From assembly GCA_024403585.1 (NCBI GenBank), contig JAKSRN010000018.1, positions 1-15,324 of the forward strand: 15,324 bases of DNA, in the 5' to 3' direction. Below are positions 6,507 through 12,073 of this stretch, piece by piece. Position numbers and translations under genes: made by a program. The notes beneath the pieces are model-generated. The model searched no databases. It was not told the origin of the DNA and saw only the letters and a program-made list of their open reading frames with translations. The stretch comes from Lachnospiraceae bacterium. GTDB lineage: Bacteria > Bacillota > Clostridia > Lachnospirales > Lachnospiraceae. Position 1 is the stretch's first letter, and each line of letters starts with the position of its first letter.

Positions 6507-8270
6507 ATGACTGACATTATTCAAAGCGCTATTTCAAGTGAGGTATACGGCGTCTGGTTCCTGATCGGAGCTGCGCTGGTATTCTGGATGCAGGCCGGAT
6601 TCGCCATGTGTGAGGCTGGTTTCACCAGAGCAAAAAACTCCGGAAATATTATTATGAAAAACCTGATGGACTTCTGTATCGGAACTGTTATGTGGTTCAT
6701 CATGGGAGCATCTCTGATGCTGGGTGACAACATGCTGGGCGGATTTGCCGGTAAGTTCTCATTCAATGTATTTACAAACTTTGCAAACTTCGATTATTCA
6801 TCCTTTGTATTCAACCTGGTATTCTGTGCAACCACAGCGACAATCGTTTCAGGATCCATGGCTGAGCGTACAAAATTCTCTTCTTACTGTGTATACTCTG
6901 CAGTAATCTCTGCCATCATCTATCCAATCGAGGCACATTGGACATGGGGCGGCGGCTTCCTGGCACAGTGGGGCTTCCATGATTACGCTGGTTCCAACTG
7001 TATCCATATGGTTGGTGGTATCTGTGCTCTGATCGGTGCATCCATCCTTGGACCACGTATCGGAAAATTCGTTAAAGATAAAGACGGAAAAGTAGTGAAA
7101 GTCAATGCTTTCCCTGGACATAATCTGGTAGTTGCAGCACTTGGTGTATTCATCCTCTGGTTTGGATGGTACGGATTCAACGGCGCTGCAGCAACTGATA
7201 TTCCAACACTTGGTTCTGTATTCCTTACAACAACTGTAGCTCCTGCAGTAGCAACTGTAACCTGTATGTGTTTCACATGGATCAAATACGGCAAACCGGA
7301 TGTTTCCATGTGTCTGAACGCTTCTCTGGCTGGTCTGGTAGCCATCACAGCTCCTTGTGATGTTGCTGACTGTGCAGGTGCAGCGATCATCGGTTTTGTA
7401 GCCGGTTTACTGGTAGTATTTGGTGTATGGTTCACTGATAATGTAGTACATACAGATGACCCTGTAGGTGCAGTTGCTGTTCATATGATGAATGGTATCT
7501 GGGGTACGATCGCAGTTGGTCTTTTTGCAACAGCTTCCGCTCCTGGATTTGCAGTAGCAGGTATTCAGGAAGGTCTCTTCTATGGCGGCGGCTTTGGCCA
7601 GCTGATCAAACAGCTGGGAGGTATGGCAGTAACAATCCTCTGGACAGTAGTAACAATCACAATCGCATTCCTGGTGATCAAACATACAATCGGTCTTCGT
7701 GTATCTGAGGAAGAGGAGATCAAAGGTCTGGATTCTACAGAGCATGGTCTTCCAAGTGCTTACTCCGGCTTCCAGATCATGGACGTATCCGCAAGCAGCA
7801 TGACTTTCTCTGAGAACGAGAACACCTTCGTTGGTGCTGAGGAGTATGAGAAAGCTTCCAAAGTACAGAAGGATGCTGTTGTCCCTGTATCTGTAGCGCC
7901 TGATATGGGAACAGGAATGTACAAAGTAACGATCATCGCTAAGCTGTCCCGCTTCGATGCTTTGAAAGATGCTATGAACAAAGTTGGTGTAACAGGTATG
8001 ACTGTAACACAGGTTATGGGCTGCGGTATGCAGAAGGGTGCCGGCGAGCGTTACCGTGGAGTTGAGATGGATGCAACTCTGCTTCCAAAGGTACAGGTTG
8101 ATGTCGTAATCGGAAACCTTCCTCTGGAAACTGTTATTGAGGCAGCTAAGAAAGCTCTTTACACCGGACATATCGGTGATGGAAAGATCTTCGTTGTTAA
8201 CGTAGGTAAAGTAGTAAAAGTACGTACCGGTGAGGAAGATATGGCAGCACTTCTGGACGTAGAGTTCTGA
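6507..8270 (+). CDS. amt: Ammonium transporter fused to a C-terminal P-II regulatory domain
   Basis: A 587-residue membrane protein. Residues 1 to about 400 are an Amt/Rh channel with about 11 hydrophobic segments: AGFAMCEAGFTRAKN in the first part, GSMAERTKF, HWTWGGG, and the two pore histidines of the family, H167 in CIHMVGG and H326 in AVHMMNGIWG. A polar linker of about 70 residues leads to a complete P-II (GlnB/GlnK) domain from about residue 471, with ITGMTV-like VTGMTV, the T-loop region GCGMQKGAGERYRG, TGHIGDGKIFVV and RTGEED. In free P-II proteins the T-loop plugs the channel according to ATP/ADP and 2-oxoglutarate, so here the regulator is tethered. The residue aligned with uridylylated Tyr51 of E. 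coli GlnB is Met521, so that modification is not possible. ATG at 6507 is chosen because AGGAGG at 6492-6497 precedes it; an in-frame ATG at 6480 lies before that site. Confidence 0.96.
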   Translation: MTDIIQSAISSEVYGVWFLIGAALVFWMQAGFAMCEAGFTRAKNSGNIIMKNLMDFCIGTVMWFIMGASLMLGDNMLGGFAGKFSFNVFTNFANFDYSSFVFNLVFCATTATIVSGSMAERTKFSSYCVYSAVISAIIYPIEAHWTWGGGFLAQWGFHDYAGSNCIHMVGGICALIGASILGPRIGKFVKDKDGKVVKVNAFPGHNLVVAALGVFILWFGWYGFNGAAATDIPTLGSVFLTTTVAPAVATVTCMCFTWIKYGKPDVSMCLNASLAGLVAITAPCDVADCAGAAIIGFVAGLLVVFGVWFTDNVVHTDDPVGAVAVHMMNGIWGTIAVGLFATASAPGFAVAGIQEGLFYGGGFGQLIKQLGGMAVTILWTVVTITIAFLVIKHTIGLRVSEEEEIKGLDSTEHGLPSAYSGFQIMDVSASSMTFSENENTFVGAEEYEKASKVQKDAVVPVSVAPDMGTGMYKVTIIAKLSRFDALKDAMNKVGVTGMTVTQVMGCGMQKGAGERYRGVEMDATLLPKVQVDVVIGNLPLETVIEAAKKALYTGHIGDGKIFVVNVGKVVKVRTGEEDMAALLDVEF

Positions 8271-8289
8271 TCACTGCTATAGCTTCAAA

Positions 8290-8327
8290 GATTCAGACTG
8301 ATCCATGATACAAAGATCGGTCGAATC
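8290..8327 (+). other. Hairpin downstream of amt
   Basis: GATTC-A-GACTGATC (8290-8303) pairs with GATCGGTC-GAATC (8315-8327): 13 pairs with one bulged A and an 11-base loop. One pair is T-G when read on the + strand and would be an A-C mismatch on the other strand, which favours a + strand RNA. No T-run follows, so it is a poor terminator. It may be part of the amt 3' untranslated region. Confidence 0.4.
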
Positions 8328-8343
8328 ATAATACAATCGTTTC

Positions 8344-8463
8344 CAGGGGCGAGACTTCGTAAGACCTGTCGGTCCGGTTCACTGTAAGTGTTCTTTCCGA
8401 TATTCTACGTATGAACGTTTCAATCCTCGTCCGAACCGGATCGGGCAGAGGTCCCGCCCTTTG
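8344..8463 (+). ncRNA. Unidentified structured RNA between amt and purF
   Basis: A rod-like fold of four stacked helices. The closing stem is AGGGGCG (8345-8351) with CGCCCTT (8455-8461). GACCTGTC (8363-8370) pairs with GGCAG/AGGTC (8444-8453, two bases bulged). A 10-pair stem joins GGTCCGGTTC (8371-8380) to GAACCGGATC (8433-8442). AAGTGTTC (8386-8393) pairs with GAACGTTT (8413-8420). Several pairs are G-T on the + strand and would be A-C mismatches on the other, so the RNA is read + if real. The 11 bases AGACTTCGTAA (8352-8362) form a one-sided bulge, and part of it (GACTTC) can pair with GAGGTC instead, giving an alternative fold. I do not recognise the family: no SRP, tmRNA, RNase P or riboswitch core motif is seen. 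The shape faintly recalls 6S RNA. It could be a separate small RNA or the amt 3' untranslated region. Confidence 0.4.
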
Positions 8464-8482
8464 AAATAAACCTTCTTATTTC
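8463..8482 (+). other. Short AT-rich hairpin with six-base loop
   Basis: GAAATAA (8463-8469) pairs perfectly with TTATTTC (8476-8482) around loop ACCTTC. The loop has A first but T fourth, so it does not fit the hexaloop family of the leaders. It sits between the structured RNA and the strong hairpin at 8496-8529. Confidence 0.3.
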
Positions 8483-8495
8483 TATTACTATCATC

Positions 8496-8530
8496 AGAGA
8501 TCCCCTGTCTGAAAAGACGGGGGATCTCTT
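8496..8530 (+). terminator. Strong 15-pair hairpin with GAAA tetraloop
   Basis: AGAGATCCCC-T-GTCT (8496-8510), loop GAAA, then AGAC-G-GGGGATCTCT (8515-8529). All 15 positions pair, one as T-G on the + strand. It is the strongest hairpin in the amt-purF gap and probably ends the amt or structured-RNA transcript. The tail TCGTGAC lacks a proper T-run, so it may act as a 3' stabiliser or a processing site instead. Confidence 0.5.
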
Positions 8531-8662
8531 CGTGACAGCAGAATTTTCTTGATCAATCCTGCAAAATTGATTTATGGGTCAGTTCATTAGTCGTTTTCAA
8601 TAAGGAAGATCAGCGATACAAGACCTTTGTTGTGAATAACAGAGTTTTTATGCTTTACTATC

Positions 8663-8691
8663 TTGACATATTAAGTGTATGTGGGTATACT
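8663..8691 (+). promoter_or_regulatory. Sigma-A type promoter of purF
   Basis: A perfect -35 box TTGACA (8663-8668), a 17-base spacer and -10 box TATACT (8686-8691). The start should be near 8697-8699, a few bases before the leader hairpin. Spacing and layout match the glnA promoter closely. The stretch before it (8531-8662) is AT-rich, holds a weak ATCAAT/ATTGAT inverted repeat (8552-8571), and shows no gene. Confidence 0.87.
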
Positions 8692-8703
8692 CTTAAACAT
8701 GTA

Positions 8704-8717
8704 AAGCAAAGGCGCTT
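8704..8717 (+). promoter_or_regulatory. ANTAR-type hexaloop antiterminator hairpin, purF leader
   Basis: AAGC (8704-8707) pairs with GCTT (8714-8717) around loop AAAGGC (8708-8713), with A at position 1 and G at position 4. The upstream context ACAT(G)TAAAGCAA is nearly identical to that of glnA copy 1. All loop and 3' arm bases belong to the 5' arm of the terminator at 8708-8744, so forming one prevents the other. The four-pair stem is weak alone and would need a bound protein to compete, as expected for protein-driven antitermination. Confidence 0.6.
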
Positions 8718-8744
8718 CGACTTAGGTCGAGGTGCCTTTTTTTT
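8708..8744 (+). terminator. Leader terminator upstream of purF
   Basis: A 14-pair stem, AAAGGCGCTTCGAC (8708-8721) with GTCGAGGTGCCTTT (8726-8739), including two G-T wobbles, a TTAG tetraloop and a run of eight T (8737-8744). This is the best intrinsic terminator in the window. It would end the purF transcript at about 45 bases unless antitermination occurs. Confidence 0.88.
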
Positions 8745-8752
8745 GTAAGAAA

Positions 8753-8829
8753 CCCAAGAATATTTCTCTGAATATTTCCCCTGAAAGGAAGCATTCGAAA
8801 GAATGTTAGGGAAATCGGGATTCTTAGGG
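8753..8829 (+). promoter_or_regulatory. Second purF leader structure that can mask the ribosome binding site
   Basis: CCCAAGAAT (8753-8761) can pair with ATTCTT-A-GGG (8820-8829, one A bulged), which takes up the GGG of the purF Shine-Dalgarno GGGAG (8827-8831). Inside, ATTTCCC-C-T (8774-8782) pairs with AGGGAAAT (8808-8815) and encloses a small GCATTC-GAAA-GAATGT hairpin (8791-8806). A 9-base direct repeat GAATATTTC (8758-8766 and 8770-8778) gives AGGGAAAT a second possible partner, ATTTCTCT (8762-8769). The layout suggests a translational switch. It is read from pairing only. Confidence 0.4.
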
Positions 8830-8842
8830 AGAATGAAAAAAC

Positions 8843-10237
8843 ATGTATATGGAAGATAAAGTAAAGGAAGAATGCGGTGTATTCGGTGTCTGGGACAGCG
8901 TCAGACAGGATGTAGCTCATGATGTGTATTACGGTCTTCTATCCCTGCAGCACAGAGGACAGGAGGCAGCAGGAATCGCCACATGCAACAGCATGGGTCC
9001 GCGAGGCAACCTGTATCTGAAAAAAGAGATGGGACTGGTAACAGAGATCTTCAACGAGAAGAATCTCTCAGAGCTTCCCGGCAACCTTGGAATCGGTCAT
9101 GTACGATATTCCACAACAGGAGAAAGTACCCCGGTCAATGCACAGCCATTTACCTGCTACTACCAGAAAGGAACCTTAGGCCTGGTTCACAACGGTAACC
9201 TGGTAAATGCTGCCGATCTGAAAAAGATGCTCATGAACCACGGCTATACATTCCAGGCGACCACAGATACAGAAGTGATCCAGATGCTGCTGGCAAGAAT
9301 GAGATCTGAGTCAAGATCCATTGAAGAAGCGGTAAGAAGAACCGTTTCCTATCTGGAAGGCGGTTATGCACTGCTGATCATGAGCCCTCGTAAGCTGGTA
9401 GCTGTAAGAGATCCTCTTGGATTGAAACCTCTTTGCATCGGTAAAACAGAAACCGGCTGGATGCTGGCATCTGAAAGCTGTGCTCTGAAGGCAGTGGGAG
9501 CAGAATTCGTAAGAGATGTGATCCCGGGAGAGATTGTTAAGATCTCCAAAAATGGTTTGGAATCAGATACCTCCATGTGCAACAGAAAAGCTGCACACTG
9601 TGTATTTGAATATATTTATTTTGCAAGACTGGATTCAAAGATCGATCAGGTCAGCGTCTACAATGCAAGATTTAAAGGTGGACAGGCACTGGCAGATGCC
9701 TATCCGGTGGAAGCGGATATCGTTGCAGGTGTTCCGGAATCCGGAATGACAGCAGCTGCAGGATATGCAAACAGGGCTGGTATTCCGTATGTGCAGGCAT
9801 TTTATAAGAACAGTTACATCGGAAGAACCTTCATCAAGCCAACGCAGAAGGAAAGAGAATCCGCTGTTCACATGAAACTGAATGTGCTGGAGGATGTGGT
9901 CAGAGGAAAACGAATGGTGCTCATCGATGATTCCATCGTTCGAGGAACGACCATTGCAAATCTGATCCGGCTCTTACGAGCAGCAGGAGCCCTGGAGGTT
10001 CATGTAAGGATCTGTTCTCCGCCTTTCTTACATCCATGTTATTACGGTACAGATGTACCGGATAATTCCCAGCTCATCGCACAGAAGATGAGTGTGGAAG
10101 AGATCTGTGAGCAGATCGGAGCAGATTCCCTGGGTTATATGCGCCTGGAGGATCTGGATGCAACAGTGGAAAATCTTCCATTGTGCAAGGCATGTTTTAA
10201 TGGAGTCTATCCAACGGAGATTCCGGAGGAAGAATAA
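8843..10237 (+). CDS. purF: Amidophosphoribosyltransferase (glutamine PRPP amidotransferase)
   Basis: A 464-residue enzyme of the first committed step of purine synthesis: PRPP plus glutamine gives phosphoribosylamine. A ten-residue propeptide precedes the nucleophile Cys11 in EECGVFG, as in the self-processing Bacillus-type enzyme. The N-terminal Ntn glutaminase domain has LQHRGQEAAG, GHVRYSTTG and HNGNL. The C-terminal phosphoribosyltransferase domain has the PRPP loop LIDDSIVRGTT (360-370). Cys253, Cys399, Cys448 and Cys451 (in LCKAC) sit where the Bacillus enzyme binds its 4Fe-4S cluster, so an oxygen-sensitive cluster is expected. ATG 8843 follows GGGAG at 8827-8831 with 11-base spacing; ATG 8849 would be further away. 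The gene stands apart from other pur genes, under its own attenuated promoter and among nitrogen genes, so a second purF elsewhere is possible. Confidence 0.96.
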   Translation: MYMEDKVKEECGVFGVWDSVRQDVAHDVYYGLLSLQHRGQEAAGIATCNSMGPRGNLYLKKEMGLVTEIFNEKNLSELPGNLGIGHVRYSTTGESTPVNAQPFTCYYQKGTLGLVHNGNLVNAADLKKMLMNHGYTFQATTDTEVIQMLLARMRSESRSIEEAVRRTVSYLEGGYALLIMSPRKLVAVRDPLGLKPLCIGKTETGWMLASESCALKAVGAEFVRDVIPGEIVKISKNGLESDTSMCNRKAAHCVFEYIYFARLDSKIDQVSVYNARFKGGQALADAYPVEADIVAGVPESGMTAAAGYANRAGIPYVQAFYKNSYIGRTFIKPTQKERESAVHMKLNVLEDVVRGKRMVLIDDSIVRGTTIANLIRLLRAAGALEVHVRICSPPFLHPCYYGTDVPDNSQLIAQKMSVEEICEQIGADSLGYMRLEDLDATVENLPLCKACFNGVYPTEIPEEE

Positions 10238-10284
10238 AATTCCTATTATTATAGAAGAAACACAACAAAAGAATGGAAAAGCAG

Positions 10285-10296
10285 GACAAAGGCGTC
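10285..10296 (+). promoter_or_regulatory. Hexaloop hairpin (weaker copy), pyrG leader
   Basis: GAC (10285-10287) pairs with GTC (10294-10296) around loop AAAGGC (10288-10293), identical to the purF and amt loops. Only three Watson-Crick pairs are seen; below them G-A and A-G (10283-10284 with 10297-10298) could form tandem sheared pairs. It is the weakest of the five copies. It overlaps the hairpin at 10288-10325 in the same way as the others. No clear promoter was found between purF and this point, so pyrG may rely on purF read-through. Confidence 0.42.
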
Positions 10297-10333
10297 AGAT
10301 ATTCACCAGAATAACTGTCGCCTTTTCTCTTTT
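10288..10333 (+). terminator. Terminator / attenuator between purF and pyrG
   Basis: AAAGGCG, T-T mismatch, CAG, A-A mismatch, TATTC, loop ACCA, then GAATA, A, CTG, T, CGCCTTT (10288-10325): 15 pairs in total. It is followed by TTTTCTCTTTTTC, a good T-rich tail. It can end purF transcripts or attenuate entry into pyrG, and it shares its 5' arm with the hexaloop hairpin. Confidence 0.7.
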
Positions 10334-10359
10334 TCAATTGATTCGATGAGGAGGACATT

Positions 10360-11970
10360 ATGGTCAAATACGTGTTCGTCACAGGCGGAGTTGTATCCGG
10401 TCTGGGTAAAGGAATCACGGCGGCATCTCTTGGCCGCTTGTTAAAAGCCAGAGGGTATAAGGTTACCATGCAGAAGTTTGATCCCTATATCAACATGGAT
10501 CCGGGAACCATGAATCCGATCCAGCATGGCGAGGTGTTCGTTACAGACGATGGAACAGAGACAGACCTGGATCTGGGCCATTACGAGCGATTCATCAATG
10601 AGAAGCTGGATTTTAACTCCAATGTAACAACAGGAAAAATATACTGGTCCGTGCTCAACAAAGAGCGTCATGGTGATTACGGCGGTGGAACCGTTCAGGT
10701 TATTCCACATATCACCAATGAGATCAAGGACCGATTCTATAAAGCAAAATCTCCGGACGAAGAAACCATCTCCATCATCGAGATCGGCGGAACCGTCGGA
10801 GATATCGAGAGCCAGCCATTCCTGGAGGCCATCAGACAGTTCCAGCTGGAGGTAGGAAGAGAGAATGCCATCGTCATCGAGGTTACCCTTGTTCCTTATA
10901 TCAAGGCTTCCGGAGAGCTGAAAACCAAGCCAACCCAGATGAGTGTAAAGAGTCTGCAGAGTATGGGACTCTGGCCGGATATTCTGGTATGCAGATCGGA
11001 TTATCCGCTGGATCTGGGGCTTAGAGCTAAGATCGCACAGTTCTGTAATGTAAAGACAGAGCATGTACTGGAGAATCTGGATGCAGATTCCCTCTACGAA
11101 GTGCCAATCATGATGGAGGAGCAGAACCTGGCGAAAGCAGTTTGTGACTGTCTCCACATTGCATGTCCGGAACCGGATCTGACAGAGTGGAAGCAGATGC
11201 TGGACAATCTCCATCATCCAAAACACAAGGCAACCATTGCACTGGTTGGAAAATATGTAGCACTCCATGATGCCTACCTCAGTGTGGCAGAAGCCATCCA
11301 TCACGCCGGTATTGCATCCAGATGTGATGTAGCCATCAAGTGGATCGATTCCGAGGAAGTGAATGAAGATACCATCGATGCGCTTTTAGGAGATGCAGAC
11401 GGAATCCTTGTTCCGGGAGGCTTCGGTACAAGGGGAACAGAAGGAAAGATCCTGGCAATTGAATATGCCAGAACAAAGAAGATCCCATTCTTAGGCCTCT
11501 GTCTTGGCATGCAGCTGGCGATTGTGGAGTTTGCCAGAAATGTACTGGGACTTACAGATGCCCACAGCATTGAGCTGGATCCTGAAACCACCAATCCGGT
11601 GATCCACCTGATGCCGGAGCAGGAAGGTGTAGAGAATCTTGGCGGAACCTTACGACTTGGTTCTTACCCTTGTGTTTTACAGAATGACACAAAAGCCATA
11701 GATCTTTACGGAACCAAAGATATCGAAGAGCGTCACCGCCATAGATATGAAGTAAACAATGACTACAGAGATCAGCTGAGAGAGGGAGGCATGGTGCTTT
11801 CCGGAATCTCACCGGATGGAAGAATTGTAGAGATGATCGAATTAAAAGATCACCCATACTTCCTGGCCACCCAGGCACATCCGGAATTCAAGTCCAGACC
11901 GGATGTACCGCATCCGCTCTTCAAGGGCCTGATCTATGCGGCATTGGAGCAGCAGCGAAACAACAGATAA
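10360..11970 (+). CDS. pyrG: CTP synthase
   Basis: A 536-residue protein of usual length that aminates UTP to CTP using ATP and glutamine, with GTP as activator in the family. The N-terminal synthetase domain (about 1-270) has FVTGGVVSGLGKGI, the Mg/UTP region FDPYINMDPGTMNP with HGEVFVTDDG, and EIGGTVGDIES. The C-terminal class I glutaminase domain (about 290-536) has PGGFGTRG, the nucleophile Cys381 in GLCLGMQ, and His507/Glu509 in QAHPEF. ATG 10360 is preceded by AGGAGG at 10349-10354, 5 bases away. All catalytic motifs are intact. In Bacillus subtilis pyrG has its own 5' attenuation by reiterative G addition at the start of transcription; no such G-run is evident here, and the leader instead resembles those of glnA, amt and purF. 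Confidence 0.97.
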   Translation: MVKYVFVTGGVVSGLGKGITAASLGRLLKARGYKVTMQKFDPYINMDPGTMNPIQHGEVFVTDDGTETDLDLGHYERFINEKLDFNSNVTTGKIYWSVLNKERHGDYGGGTVQVIPHITNEIKDRFYKAKSPDEETISIIEIGGTVGDIESQPFLEAIRQFQLEVGRENAIVIEVTLVPYIKASGELKTKPTQMSVKSLQSMGLWPDILVCRSDYPLDLGLRAKIAQFCNVKTEHVLENLDADSLYEVPIMMEEQNLAKAVCDCLHIACPEPDLTEWKQMLDNLHHPKHKATIALVGKYVALHDAYLSVAEAIHHAGIASRCDVAIKWIDSEEVNEDTIDALLGDADGILVPGGFGTRGTEGKILAIEYARTKKIPFLGLCLGMQLAIVEFARNVLGLTDAHSIELDPETTNPVIHLMPEQEGVENLGGTLRLGSYPCVLQNDTKAIDLYGTKDIEERHRHRYEVNNDYRDQLREGGMVLSGISPDGRIVEMIELKDHPYFLATQAHPEFKSRPDVPHPLFKGLIYAALEQQRNNR

Positions 11971-11976
11971 CATCTT

Positions 11977-11996
11977 AGAAGGAGATACCCCCTTCT
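11977..11996 (+). terminator. Weak hairpin after pyrG
   Basis: AGAAGG (11977-11982) pairs with CCTTCT (11991-11996) over an 8-base loop. The tail TAATAAAC is not T-rich. If it acts as a terminator it is inefficient, so pyrG-gltB read-through is possible. Confidence 0.3.
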
Positions 11997-12013
11997 TAAT
12001 AAACAGGGTGTAA

Positions 12014-12051
12014 CAAGTCTTGGCCAATGCTCAGACTTGAATAAGTATAGT
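12014..12051 (+). promoter_or_regulatory. Inverted repeat and possible -10 box upstream of gltB
   Basis: CAAGTCT (12014-12020) and AGACTTG (12033-12039) are a perfect 7-base inverted repeat with a 12-base centre that includes the palindrome TTGGCCAA (12020-12027). TATAGT at 12046-12051 is a good -10 box, but the best -35 match (TTGGCC, 12020-12025) is 20 bases away, so the promoter would be weak and perhaps activator-dependent. The repeat overlaps where the -35 should be and may be an operator, for example for a LysR-type regulator such as GltC. That is a guess from position, not from a matched box. The hexaloop element found at the other genes is absent. Confidence 0.35.
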
Positions 12052-12073
12052 TGAATGAACTAGGAGGAGTTTT

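Noticed and set aside
8344..8463. Identification of the structured RNA as 6S RNA, SRP RNA or a known riboswitch
   Set aside because: The rod shape with a bulge recalls 6S RNA, but the large two-sided bubble is not seen and no diagnostic core of SRP, tmRNA or any riboswitch I know is present. A covariance-model search is needed.
8833..8859. Eight-codon frame overlapping the purF start (ATG at 8833)
   Set aside because: GGGAG ends one base before this ATG, too close to serve it. The spacing suits purF at 8843 instead. It is probably a chance frame in an A-rich stretch.
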